48,077 nt of DNA from Anaerolineaceae bacterium (GCA_002702705.1 PABH01000066.1:1-48077); one strand, 5' to 3'. Numbered from the stretch's first letter, positions 1 to 8,578 are shown. Translations and numbers: made by a program. The notes: a model not told the origin generated them from the sequence alone.

Positions 1-166
1 CAATGATTTTATCCATCCCCTCCACCAATTCCGGATCTACAACCCAATTTCCGGATTGCCCCACCCCAGTTTGTTCATCAAAATAAAAATGATCCCCGTG
101 GGTAAATACAACCACAGCAACTTCTCTTTTTCCGATAACTTCACTCGCAGTTTGATAAACATCCAT
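1..166 (-). CDS. Hypothetical protein, truncated by window edge
   Basis: Reading the minus strand, an ATG at 164-166 opens a frame that runs without a stop to the window edge, giving 55 codons of N-terminus (begins MDVYQTASEVIGKREVAVVV). It starts 6 bp after the stop of the DUF7662-like gene, so it is probably co-transcribed with it. I recognise no domain in the visible part. The 3' end lies outside the window. Confidence 0.55.
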   Translation of the reverse strand, partial: MDVYQTASEVIGKREVAVVVFTHGDHFYFDEQTGVGQSGNWVVDPELVEGMDKII

Positions 167-172
167 CTTCTT

Positions 173-457
173 TCACACCCATTTTTTTGCAGGAAAACTG
201 TTCAGTCGTTTGAATGTAACCTGTTTTCGTGAAAAATCCGGAGCGCCATCCACACACCAGCCAGCTTCTTGCCAGACATGCTTCTGTACATGTGTTTTTG
301 GCTTTTGTTCGTAACTCCACCAGGCTTGATATTGATAAGCAGAGTTTGGCAGCTTACAACCTAAGATTTCTTCAATTTTATGAAAGCTGAGTGTGATTTT
401 TTCTTGAGTTGGCTCAATGCAACTCAAATATTTGCCAATTGGATCATATTTGCTCAT
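173..457 (-). CDS. DUF7662-like small protein
   Basis: A 94-residue protein. The layout (KYDPIGKYL near the N-terminus, a stretch resembling 'LSFHKIEEILGCKLPNSAY', a central AWWSYE, then HVWQEAGW and a C-terminal KVTF-type strand) matches my recollection of the DUF7662 family of small proteins, found alone or fused to other domains and often near restriction or defence genes. Its biochemical role is unknown. It lies 14 bp downstream of the LuxR-type HTH gene in the same direction, so the two may be co-transcribed. Identification is from recalled family pattern only. Confidence 0.6.
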   Translation of the reverse strand: MSKYDPIGKYLSCIEPTQEKITLSFHKIEEILGCKLPNSAYQYQAWWSYEQKPKTHVQKHVWQEAGWCVDGAPDFSRKQVTFKRLNSFPAKKWV

Positions 458-471
458 ACTTTTCTCCTTTA

Positions 472-870
472 TTAATCAATCAAACCTAAATTTTTCGCCT
501 TTGTTACTAACTTTGTCCGATTATCTACATTAAATTTTGATAATATCGTTGATACATAATTGCGAACAGTGCCATTTCCAATACCTAAATTATTCGCAAT
601 TTCAGTATTGGTTTTTCCCTGAACCAGCAGCCGTAAGATATCCGTTTCTCTTTTGGAAAGATTGGTTTTTTCAGCTAATTCTTTTTGCAAAACTCTCCGT
701 GCACTCACATTTTCCACTTGCTGAATCATCTCAAGCCCTTCCTCCCCGGTTTCATCACTTTTTAAAAAAGTGACTAAGACTGAAAATCGTCCAGTCGGTT
801 TAAACGGAGATAATAAAACGACTTTTCCATCCTGGTAAATTCCTCTTACGCACATAAGTTGGTTTTCCAT
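472..870 (-). CDS. LuxR/GerE-type HTH protein with AF2212-like N-terminus
   Basis: A 132-residue protein. The C-terminal ~60 residues are a canonical GerE/LuxR helix-turn-helix: LSKRETDILRLLVQGKTN followed by the recognition-helix region ending NYVSTILSKF. The N-terminal ~35 residues (GIYQDGKVVLLSP, then a strand ending VLVTFL) resemble the AF2212-like/DUF104 fold seen in small antitoxins. There is no receiver or autoinducer-binding domain, so this is a stand-alone DNA-binding protein, probably a regulator. It follows brxL after a 141-bp gap containing an AT-rich perfect inverted repeat, which could be its operator. A role in regulating BREX is inference from position only. Confidence 0.75.
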   Translation of the reverse strand: MENQLMCVRGIYQDGKVVLLSPFKPTGRFSVLVTFLKSDETGEEGLEMIQQVENVSARRVLQKELAEKTNLSKRETDILRLLVQGKTNTEIANNLGIGNGTVRNYVSTILSKFNVDNRTKLVTKAKNLGLID

Positions 871-963
871 ATTTACCTCGTTTTTTACTTCTTACATAGT
901 TCCATAAAAGTCATCAGGCATACGGTCCCAAGCAATCGACTAGGCCATCGCAATTATTTATCC

Positions 964-988
964 TTATTATCTTATAAAAAGATAATAA
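964..988. promoter_or_regulatory. AT-rich perfect inverted repeat
   Basis: Ten-base arms (964-973 and 979-988) are perfectly complementary around a 5-base loop in the gap between brxL and the LuxR-type HTH gene. No run of T follows on the minus strand, so an intrinsic terminator is unlikely. An operator for the downstream HTH protein or a processing hairpin is more plausible. Confidence 0.4.
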
Positions 989-1011
989 ATAAAAATACGC
1001 ATACCCCCTCA

Positions 1012-3078
1012 CTATCCATCTCCGGTTCCATCCTCCACACGCAAATACGTGATCTCAAAAGCTTTACAGCTGCGAAATTGCTGCTTGCGGTTAGCCAGAG
1101 CAAAGCTGTCATTCATTTCATAGGGCTGGAAAATATCCAACCCCCGATCCAGCAAGATCTTCCATCCATGATTCGTGCTGATATGGCGGGCATGAATGAT
1201 GGCCTTATCATCAAATTCCCATGAGAAATGGATTCCGACCGGTTCCATGGTGGCTTGGATTTTTTCAAAGACATCAAGTTGTTTCTCTATGTAAAAATCA
1301 TCCTGGCTGGTAATCAGGTGTACTTTCAATTCGTCCTCTTCCGGTTTGATTTCTGCGAGCATTTCTACAAATTCCATCCAATTGCGGAGTTGGAAAAAGG
1401 CTCGGATATAAGCATCGGTCACGGTGATTTCAGTTGCCCCGGCCAGATGCGCTGCAAACAATTTCTCAAAAGTAACCCCACGCTGATTTTCTTGAAAAGT
1501 CAGATGCCCGGGCTGCGGTTTCGGACGATTAACTGAAACCTGCACAGGGGTCAACTGAGGGAGACTTACCGGTTCCTCACCAATAGCTGGGTCTTCTTCT
1601 CCACCAGTAGAACGGAAATGTTGTGGATACTGTTCTTCTTCCAGAGTGCGCACCTGTTTGATCTCACCCGTCGCCAGGTTGGTATATCCAAAATTGACAT
1701 CAGCATAGGTGGAATCAATGCGCATTAACTGATCCTTAACCCGTTTTCGGCCTTCAATAGCAAAACGAAAGACCCATTCCACTTCTTCCGGGGTGGCTTC
1801 GTCATGCGGGAATAGTATCTTCATCAATCCAGAGAAGGTTTTCTGAATACCATCGCGGTCACGAGTGGAGATGTCTTTGGTTAATTCAAAATAGGATTTG
1901 TACTTTTGCGAAAAATCGTAGTTACGGAAAGAGCGCAAAATTTCTGCCAAATAGTCCACCACAAAACCATATCCATCGGAGAACATTTCTCCCCGAATGA
2001 TATCCACTTCCCATCCCGGAACATAAAAATGCAGGCGGTCCAAAAAGGCTGAGTCATAATATTGTTCCGGCAGATCATCAAACAAGTTGGTGTGTTTTAA
2101 CATATATGGTAAGGTGTGTTGGGTATTCCCCACAAAGGCCATGGAAGCTTCCGCACCTAGGGTTTCGATCCCCCGAGAGAAGGTCTTATTGGCCATGTAA
2201 TTTTTGAGAATATCCACCAGGGCCTTATCGGCGCGTTTCTTTTTTCCGGCAAATTCATCAAAAGCAACCGCGTCCCAATACCCCACCAGGCCAATTCGGC
2301 CGGTGGAGTTATTCACAAAAAGCTTGGGTACACTCACTTCCCCTCCGGAGATGAGGATGCCATGCGGAGAAAATTCCGAGTAGATGTGCGATTTACCCGT
2401 CCCCTTTGGGCCCAATTCAATCAGGTTGTAGTTACGCTCACAATATGGAATCAAGCGGATTAATTGTAATAACTTGCTGCGTTTGCCAAACAGTTCGGGG
2501 TTAAAGCCAATGCTTTGGATTAAAAGATCAAGCCACTCATCGGTGGAAAACTGCCGTCGGGCTTGAATATATTGTTCAGCATCAAAATGGGAGAGCTGAA
2601 TTGGTTTGAGCGAGTTCATGATCCAGGGAGAAAAGCGTTTGTCCTCGGAAAATTGATATTCCAGATCCGCAATGCACCATACCCCACTCACCAATAATTT
2701 GGGATGGCGTTTGATAGTATCGGCATCCACCAACACTTTGTTAATCCCCAGGTTTGAAAACTCTGCTTCGTAGGTATCCGCCTTTTCATTTAAGGATACA
2801 CTGATTTTATCAATCACCCGATGACGGGTTTGCTCCCGAATGATAGATTTCACCAACCCGGCTTCACTGCGGTGTACATAATGTTTGCGCAGAATCTCCT
2901 TAACCGTTTCTATACCGCTGATAATGCTGTCTTTGTCAGAAGTAGCACAATACTGTCCCAGCAGGTACTCCAGTACGTATGTGGGTACAATCGCGTTGCC
3001 CTTCACAGTTTTGACAAGGTCTTTCCGCACCACCAATCCGGAAAAATGTTGGTTGATTTTTTCATCCAATGGGTTCAT
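1012..3078 (-). CDS. brxL: BREX system Lon-related ATPase BrxL
   Basis: BrxL is the last core protein of type 1 BREX, an AAA+ ATPase needed for phage exclusion. The frame opens further upstream, but the ATG at 3078 has a good AAGGAG site about 5 bases before it and gives the expected family N-terminus (MNPLDEKINQHF). A BrxL N-terminal region is followed by an AAA+ core: Walker A GPKGTGKS at about residues 223-230 and a Walker B-like AVAFDEF about 40 residues later. I see no Lon protease domain. The C-terminal ~170 residues (with an HARHISTNHGWKILL stretch and a GLDIF motif) resemble the MIT_C/phospholipase D-like fold. It starts 13 bp after pglZ. Confidence 0.9.
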   Translation of the reverse strand: MNPLDEKINQHFSGLVVRKDLVKTVKGNAIVPTYVLEYLLGQYCATSDKDSIISGIETVKEILRKHYVHRSEAGLVKSIIREQTRHRVIDKISVSLNEKADTYEAEFSNLGINKVLVDADTIKRHPKLLVSGVWCIADLEYQFSEDKRFSPWIMNSLKPIQLSHFDAEQYIQARRQFSTDEWLDLLIQSIGFNPELFGKRSKLLQLIRLIPYCERNYNLIELGPKGTGKSHIYSEFSPHGILISGGEVSVPKLFVNNSTGRIGLVGYWDAVAFDEFAGKKKRADKALVDILKNYMANKTFSRGIETLGAEASMAFVGNTQHTLPYMLKHTNLFDDLPEQYYDSAFLDRLHFYVPGWEVDIIRGEMFSDGYGFVVDYLAEILRSFRNYDFSQKYKSYFELTKDISTRDRDGIQKTFSGLMKILFPHDEATPEEVEWVFRFAIEGRKRVKDQLMRIDSTYADVNFGYTNLATGEIKQVRTLEEEQYPQHFRSTGGEEDPAIGEEPVSLPQLTPVQVSVNRPKPQPGHLTFQENQRGVTFEKLFAAHLAGATEITVTDAYIRAFFQLRNWMEFVEMLAEIKPEEDELKVHLITSQDDFYIEKQLDVFEKIQATMEPVGIHFSWEFDDKAIIHARHISTNHGWKILLDRGLDIFQPYEMNDSFALANRKQQFRSCKAFEITYLRVEDGTGDG

Positions 3079-3091
3079 GTAATGCTCCTTA

Positions 3092-5602
3092 TTAAAAATC
3101 AAAGTCGGCAAAGGATTTTCTTAACTGGTACTGGGCTTTTTTATATTCTTTAAAATGGGTTGTGCCTGTTTCCTGCATATCCAGAAGCAAGGTTACTTCC
3201 TGGTTGTTAAATTGTTCAGCGAGATTATTGAGGATAAAACGCCGTTTCACTTCCCGTTCCTGTGCATTTTCAGAGATCAGATCAAAGGTCAGGGTATGCT
3301 GGTCAGAGATAAGGATCAGGTTACTGGTATCTTTATCTTGGGCATACAACCCTGCCCGCAGTTCCCGGGGTAAATGTTCACCGCTGACCGCTTCTTTTTG
3401 GAAAAATGTAACCGAGAATTGTCCCGAAGTGATATTGTTGGTGGTGCCGCGAATAATTTCCACATTCACATGGGGAGTTTCGCGTCCTTCCGCTTTGTGG
3501 ATCTTTAATACGGGTATGACTACCTCTTGTAAGGCGCTGCCTCCATGTACAAAGCGGCTGCCCGCCCCTTGCAAACGAAAGCGGTTAATCGATTTCGGGA
3601 TATGAATCTCCAAATCCCCATTTAACCCGATTTGAGCAGCCATATAGCGGGTAGCACTGCTGCTTTCTTGCACCTGGTGTCCTAGGGCGAATCGGCGCGT
3701 TTTATAGGTGACCACATCCGATTTAATATCCTGCCCGGCAAAATCACTCTCTTCCAAAATACGGTCTTGATAGAGGAAGCCATGATCGGCGGTGATCAGA
3801 ATGTGACTGACCGCAGCATTAGCCAGGCGCTTGGTGAGGGTGACCAGATCCTGGATGGTTTTTTCCACCGCATTAAACACTGCATGTTCGGATTCGCGTT
3901 TATCCCCCACCGCATCGATATGGTTGTGGTAAACATAAAGTAAAGGGTTTTCTTTTAATAAGTCACGCATTTCATCACGGTTCAAACCCAAAAGCGCCTC
4001 CGCTCGGATGGCAGCGGCCTTTTGATCAAGGCGTGTTTTAAGTAGTTTGTCCCGGTTTTCTACCCCATTACTGGGTTTGCCATCTACCAACACCGCCCCG
4101 TCCGCTTTGATCTCCAATTTGTCATGCGGCAGCAAGGCGGCCATCCCTAACTGGGTATAAGATGGAAGTAAGGTCAGCATCGGTTCCAGGGTTGTTTCAA
4201 ATCCTTTTAATCCCTCGATCATCTCCCCCAACTCCTGAGCAATCTCATAACGAAAAGCATCCGAGATGAGCACCACCAGGCGCGTCTTTTGCTGCACAAA
4301 CGGCTTCACCCAGGTATCGTAAAATTGATCCTGTCGGCGGATCCCGGCGATTTCCCATTTGGTGAGCGGGTTAATGGCCTGCTGCCAGATATCATTAACC
4401 GCTAACACAAAACGGCTGCCGTATTGGCTTTCAACCTGATTTAATAATTCTTGCAACAGGGAAATCTGGCCGCTTTGTTTGGCATGGAAAATCACCTTAC
4501 GGTACAGACGGTCGATGTGTGACCAGGTTTTACTATAAGACAAAACCATGCCCGCTGGATCAGCAGATTCCGGTTGAATTTGACCCAGCAGGCTGAAAAA
4601 TTGAGCCGCATTTTGAATGGTCAGGTAAACATCTTTAAAGGGTTCATACCAATGACTTTTACGTCTGCGCCAAATTAAGTTATTGGCATCCCCGCCGGAT
4701 AAGGTGCGGTTATTAACCTGAGCCACCAGAGCTTTAATGATGTGGCGGTCGACCTCTTCAAACAGATCCATTTCAATCAGCGCGGATAAATCGTGATGGT
4801 TTAAGTCGTTTTTAATCCCTAAAATTCCTTCACTGAGGCTGCTGAAGAAGGCAAAGGACCCTGCATAGGCCATGCTGTCTTTCCAGCGCTGCATAAAATT
4901 TAACGCATCCGCTTTCATCAGTGCCTGTTGATTTAACTCGAGAGCGTAACAGGCTTTAAACAGGGAAACTGCAAAATCTTTTATGGTTGGTTGATCCGAG
5001 TGGTATCCCCACGCTCGTTCGGTTTGTTTCCACAAATAATCCGCCAGGCCAAATGATTCAATCCTGTTGATGAACAACCCTTCCCCTGCTGCTGCTTCCG
5101 CCAGGAGGATTGTGATCATCTCTTCCAGGGCAAGAATAGTTTTTGAATCAAGGCTGATTGAAAGCATCACCCGTTCTTTAGAGATGCCGTGCTGTGCCTG
5201 AGTGGACCACAACACTTTGAATTCAGCGCGATACCCCTCACGCTTAAAGAAGGCTTCATGCGCCTGCACAAAATCCCAATCGTAGGGCGTTAACCCCATA
5301 TCACTTAACCACAGGGAGATCTGATCCGCTTTGAACTGTCCCTGTGCCAATATTACATCCAGCAGCCAGTTATCTTCATCGATGGGCTGCGGTCCGTCGT
5401 GATAAATTAAGAATTTTTGGTGTTTTTTTTCGCGTAAGATATGCTGTTTAAGCCAAAACTCATTGTGATTAATTTCCAGTTTTTCCACCCCGGGCAGCCA
5501 TACTTCGTTGAACTCGGTGCGTAATTCACGGTTGGCATCATACCAAAAGACAATGCGGTGTTGGTCAAACAATTTGGTTAACGCAGCAGAAAGTTGGTTC
5601 AT
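3092..5602 (-). CDS. pglZ: BREX-1 alkaline phosphatase-superfamily protein PglZ
   Basis: PglZ is the signature protein of BREX, a predicted metal-dependent hydrolase of the alkaline phosphatase superfamily. The 836-residue length is normal for type A PglZ. Metal-site motifs are visible: VVLISDAFRYE (Asp near 448), HIDAVGD (561-567) and TADHGFLYQD (DHG at 606-608). The start codon overlaps the stop of the HigA/ImmA gene by 4 bases (ATGA), so its translation should be coupled to the antitoxin gene. brxL follows 13 bp downstream. In most type 1 loci pglZ follows pglX directly; here about 5.8 kb of accessory genes separates them. Confidence 0.93.
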   Translation of the reverse strand: MNQLSAALTKLFDQHRIVFWYDANRELRTEFNEVWLPGVEKLEINHNEFWLKQHILREKKHQKFLIYHDGPQPIDEDNWLLDVILAQGQFKADQISLWLSDMGLTPYDWDFVQAHEAFFKREGYRAEFKVLWSTQAQHGISKERVMLSISLDSKTILALEEMITILLAEAAAGEGLFINRIESFGLADYLWKQTERAWGYHSDQPTIKDFAVSLFKACYALELNQQALMKADALNFMQRWKDSMAYAGSFAFFSSLSEGILGIKNDLNHHDLSALIEMDLFEEVDRHIIKALVAQVNNRTLSGGDANNLIWRRRKSHWYEPFKDVYLTIQNAAQFFSLLGQIQPESADPAGMVLSYSKTWSHIDRLYRKVIFHAKQSGQISLLQELLNQVESQYGSRFVLAVNDIWQQAINPLTKWEIAGIRRQDQFYDTWVKPFVQQKTRLVVLISDAFRYEIAQELGEMIEGLKGFETTLEPMLTLLPSYTQLGMAALLPHDKLEIKADGAVLVDGKPSNGVENRDKLLKTRLDQKAAAIRAEALLGLNRDEMRDLLKENPLLYVYHNHIDAVGDKRESEHAVFNAVEKTIQDLVTLTKRLANAAVSHILITADHGFLYQDRILEESDFAGQDIKSDVVTYKTRRFALGHQVQESSSATRYMAAQIGLNGDLEIHIPKSINRFRLQGAGSRFVHGGSALQEVVIPVLKIHKAEGRETPHVNVEIIRGTTNNITSGQFSVTFFQKEAVSGEHLPRELRAGLYAQDKDTSNLILISDQHTLTFDLISENAQEREVKRRFILNNLAEQFNNQEVTLLLDMQETGTTHFKEYKKAQYQLRKSFADFDF

Positions 5603-6804
5603 CCCTCACCCCCTGCCTGAAATTGTTTTTTTACCTTATTATGCCCAATCAAGTCATTATATTTACGATAGTTATTAATTTCCCAGCGGATTCGTCCAGC
5701 GATGATTGCCGGATCAATTTCCAATTGTTCGGCATGAGCCAAAATTTCAACTTTACTTAATGTTTCTTTTTGTGGTTCGAGGTTGGCTTCCCAATAGTGT
5801 TTGGGGATCAGCGCATTCCGGGCAAATTGGTTAGCTTCTTGTTCCGCTGGCAAATCGACTTCTTTACCGTCATTGACGGTATCATCAAAAAAGGCGACCT
5901 GAGCATCTTTTAAATGAAGGAAAACATGCGCCAACTCATGCATTAAGGTAAACCAAAAATTATCCAGACGGTCATGGCGCAAGGTTAAAGCGATCACTGG
6001 TCGGCCATTTGCAGTTAGGAATGCGGCACCGTCCGTATAGGTTTTTTCCAAATGCGGCAAAAACACAAAATGGATGCCTTTTTTGTTGAGGTATTCCTTA
6101 ACCAACTGCGGCCCCTTTTCATAATATGAAAGCTGCACCAATTTTTGCATAAAAGCATCGTCTAAATTTTTACGGTCGAAGGGTGGAAGCTGTTCATTTT
6201 TGATTAACGCCAAAACCTGAGCTTGCCAGGCAGATAATGCATTTTCATTCACAGTCTGGTCCCCACGTTTACAATAAATTTGCTGCGGAATATTTCCTTG
6301 AAACACGCTAAACAGATCGCGCAGCAGCTCTTCGGCATATTCTTTGGCTTCAGCCAGGGTGCCGTTAAAAGGGGAAAAATATCCGGATTTAAACATCTCC
6401 GCGAACGGAAAATCCTTCCAATGAAAAGCTGCTTCAGCAAGATGCCCCTCTTTTTCTTGCAAAAGCACTTCAGCGGGGATGCCAAGCCCTTCGTGAAGTT
6501 TACGAATCATTGATAAACTTAACGGTCGTTTGCCGGACATCACTTCCGAAACTTTACTCTGGCTTCCCAAATATTTTTGCAAATCCTTGCGGGTTAAACC
6601 CTGCTGTTCCATACGGAACTCAATCGCAGCAATTGGATCGGGAAGATCAAGCGGAAAATGTTCTTTTTCGTAATTTTCCACCAGAAAGGCAAATAATTCC
6701 AATTCTTCAACTTCCGGTGACTTCGGATCTGCGTCCATTAATGATTCCAGATAAGCCAGGGCTTCCTGATACTCCCCTTCTGTACGGATAATTTTCGGTT
6801 TCAT
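5599..6804 (-). CDS. higA: HigA-type antitoxin fused to ImmA/IrrE metallopeptidase-like domain
   Basis: A 401-residue two-domain protein. Residues ~60-116 form a HigA-type XRE helix-turn-helix (QQGLTRKDLQKYLGSQSKVS, then a GKRPLS turn). The C-terminal half is an ImmA/IrrE-like zinc peptidase domain with HExxH as LMHELAHVF (His289, Glu290, His293) and a downstream EQEANQFARNALIP segment typical of the family. It overlaps the HigB toxin gene by one base and pglZ by four. The HTH part should neutralise HigB and repress the local promoter. Fused peptidase domains of this kind can cut regulators in response to a signal. That it tunes expression of pglZ-brxL is inference. Confidence 0.85.
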   Translation of the reverse strand: MKPKIIRTEGEYQEALAYLESLMDADPKSPEVEELELFAFLVENYEKEHFPLDLPDPIAAIEFRMEQQGLTRKDLQKYLGSQSKVSEVMSGKRPLSLSMIRKLHEGLGIPAEVLLQEKEGHLAEAAFHWKDFPFAEMFKSGYFSPFNGTLAEAKEYAEELLRDLFSVFQGNIPQQIYCKRGDQTVNENALSAWQAQVLALIKNEQLPPFDRKNLDDAFMQKLVQLSYYEKGPQLVKEYLNKKGIHFVFLPHLEKTYTDGAAFLTANGRPVIALTLRHDRLDNFWFTLMHELAHVFLHLKDAQVAFFDDTVNDGKEVDLPAEQEANQFARNALIPKHYWEANLEPQKETLSKVEILAHAEQLEIDPAIIAGRIRWEINNYRKYNDLIGHNKVKKQFQAGGEG

Positions 6805-7109
6805 TATAAATTCTCCACATTCAATAGATCATATTCTTTATGAGGACCAAACCAACGGATAAAAATTGTCCCCTGTGAAGAAAGATCGGCATAACGGATG
6901 CGCACAACCAGACGGTATTTTGTGCCTTTGATATCAAAAATGACATGATGATCGGTCGGAAAATCTGCGCTGCGGTAGCGGTTTGTGATGTCCTGTGGAC
7001 AGGTCCAGCGCGCATGTTCTGCCTCTGTCAACCAGGCCAACAGCTGCTGTTTAGTTTCCGGGTACTGCTGAATGTAGCTGATGATCGTCGGTCGTGCAAT
7101 TACGTGCAT
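6804..7109 (-). CDS. higB: HigB-family mRNA interferase toxin
   Basis: A 101-residue protein with the HigB pattern: MHVIARPTIISYIQQYP, then the ADFPTDHHVIFDIKG core, an RLVVRIRY strand and a C-terminal IFIRWFGPHKEYD. HigB toxins cleave mRNA on the ribosome and are inhibited by HigA. The antitoxin gene follows with a 1-base overlap, toxin first, as is normal for higBA. A consensus-like promoter ends 4 bases before this ATG, so the transcript may be leaderless for higB. Confidence 0.88.
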   Translation of the reverse strand: MHVIARPTIISYIQQYPETKQQLLAWLTEAEHARWTCPQDITNRYRSADFPTDHHVIFDIKGTKYRLVVRIRYADLSSQGTIFIRWFGPHKEYDLLNVENL

Positions 7110-7113
7110 GTGT

Positions 7114-7142
7114 ATTATATCCCTTTTTGGTAATAATTACAA
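7114..7142 (-). promoter_or_regulatory. Internal sigma70-type promoter in front of higB
   Basis: On the minus strand, TTGTAA (7137-7142) is separated by exactly 17 bases from a perfect TATAAT (7114-7119). The -10 box ends 4 bases before the higB ATG, so transcription should begin at or next to the start codon. The -35 box overlaps the radical SAM stop codon. This would give higBA-pglZ-brxL a promoter independent of the BREX operon promoter, probably repressed by HigA as in other higBA loci. Confidence 0.6.
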
Positions 7143-8210
7143 TCTATTATCCCTATTTGGGATATTTGGTAAACAAAGATTAATTTCAGGAAATATTGGA
7201 CAGCCTCCATGACAGGTAGAGCAAAAATCACAATCATTACATTGATTCCTCATCAACAGTTCTCTCATAATCGTAAATCTCTCATGATTCCGCCAAACCG
7301 CCTGAATATTATTTGAAGAGACAGGAACCCCAGCTGATTTCTCTACCAAAAATGAGCATGGGTACATTTTCATGTCCTCCGAGATATACATGGAAAACCT
7401 AGCTGCTTCACAAAAATCTAAAAACGTTTGGGAAACAGACATATTTTCCACAATTCCGGATATGGAACAGCTATCAAACCCAATTTTAAAAGGGTGAGGA
7501 TCGTTAGCTAACTTAAAAAACTCTTTGAGCTTCTCATTCGGTTGTAATAAATAACTCAAATCAGGAGAACGCCCTACCGGTTTATAGTTGAGAAAGATGA
7601 TGGCATTAATTTGTGAAAGTATTTTTGGAGGATTTCTTAACCAATCGACTGCTGTTTCAAGTGTGTCACTTTTTAATAAAAAATGGATATTGGTTCGAAT
7701 TTTGTAATCCAAGAATTTTTGAACAGAAGAAAAACATTCATTATATGGTTGGTAAGCACTTACTGCGACTGCCCCACAGTATTTTTTTGAGGCTTCTAGA
7801 ATCTCATTGGTTAATCCCCGTCCATTGGTAGTATATGAAGGAACAATATTATATGTTTCTCTGGTTAATCGTAAAATTTCCGGGAAATCCGGATGTTGAT
7901 TTGGGTTTCCACCGCCGAGAGCAATTTGGAATACCTTCATCCGCTCAGCCTGTTGCAGGATGATTTCATAATTTTCCAGGCTCATATGGGACCCAACTCT
8001 ATTTGATTTTTTATAACAAAATTCACATCCCCGATCACAATAATTGGTAATTGAAATATCCATTAATTCCGGACCATTTTCACACCAAAAAGGTTCATCA
8101 CATCCTTCATCTTCAACACGAAGAAAAAAACCGGTTTTTTGGTTAAAAATAGTGGAATATTTTTGTTGGGGATACTGATTTACAATCAAGTGCTTGTTTA
8201 CCATGAACAA
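7137..8210 (-). CDS. Radical SAM/SPASM domain protein
   Basis: A 357-residue protein. The radical SAM CxxxCxxC cluster is at ISITNYCDRGCEFCYKKS (Cys58, Cys62, Cys65), followed by a GGN-type strand in QIALGGGNPNQHPD. A Cys-rich C-terminal SPASM-like region follows (C near MYPCSFL, then CNDCDFCSTCHGGCP), expected to hold one or two auxiliary Fe-S clusters. Such enzymes usually modify peptides or proteins. The gene overlaps the preceding small NSSS-motif gene by 13 bases, so the NSSS protein is the obvious candidate substrate or partner, though this is inference. The DNA is visibly more AT-rich than the BREX core genes, suggesting separate acquisition. The start could be the ATG two codons further in. 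Confidence 0.85.
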   Translation of the reverse strand: MFMVNKHLIVNQYPQQKYSTIFNQKTGFFLRVEDEGCDEPFWCENGPELMDISITNYCDRGCEFCYKKSNRVGSHMSLENYEIILQQAERMKVFQIALGGGNPNQHPDFPEILRLTRETYNIVPSYTTNGRGLTNEILEASKKYCGAVAVSAYQPYNECFSSVQKFLDYKIRTNIHFLLKSDTLETAVDWLRNPPKILSQINAIIFLNYKPVGRSPDLSYLLQPNEKLKEFFKLANDPHPFKIGFDSCSISGIVENMSVSQTFLDFCEAARFSMYISEDMKMYPCSFLVEKSAGVPVSSNNIQAVWRNHERFTIMRELLMRNQCNDCDFCSTCHGGCPIFPEINLCLPNIPNRDNRL

Positions 8211-8578
8211 TCCAGATAGTTAAAATAAATGTTTTCGTTTTCGGCTTCAAAAGATTCAGTACAAAAAAACTGTTCAATTGGTTCCGTATCAGAACTTAAT
8301 CGACCGGCATAAATACGCCTGCCCTCGTCTTTTAACCTTTTAATTTTTTCTTCAACCGATTTATGATACTGATCAATTTTTTCCTCAAATGTCCAATCAT
8401 TTAATTCTTCCATTTTTTCGGTAATTAATAAATAAAGACTGACAAAAATCGGTTTAAGTGGAGACCCTTCCTTTATACCGACCAAATCAAGAAAAACTTC
8501 TTCTGACAAATCGATTGATGTGGCCAAAATGAAATTGGTCGAAGAGCTGTTGGTTACAAAATCCGTTTTAATTTTCAT
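8198..8578 (-). CDS. Small protein with N-terminal DFVTNSSS motif
   Basis: A 126-residue protein of unknown function. Its N-terminus, MKIKTDFVTNSSSTNFIL, matches a short motif (K-I-x-x-x-F-V-x-N-S-S-S) that I recall recurring at the extreme N-terminus of many otherwise unrelated uncharacterised bacterial and phage proteins. The middle is charged and helical. The C-terminus ends YFNYLDCSW, with the only Cys beyond the middle three residues from the end. It overlaps the upstream gene by 4 bases and the radical SAM gene by 13, so the three should be made together. A role as substrate of the radical SAM enzyme is a hypothesis. Confidence 0.75.
   Translation of the reverse strand: MKIKTDFVTNSSSTNFILATSIDLSEEVFLDLVGIKEGSPLKPIFVSLYLLITEKMEELNDWTFEEKIDQYHKSVEEKIKRLKDEGRRIYAGRLSSDTEPIEQFFCTESFEAENENIYFNYLDCSW

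Noticed and set aside
2821-3153. Plus-strand open frame opposite brxL
   Set aside because: Antisense to clear brxL and pglZ coding sequence with no ribosome site or motif.
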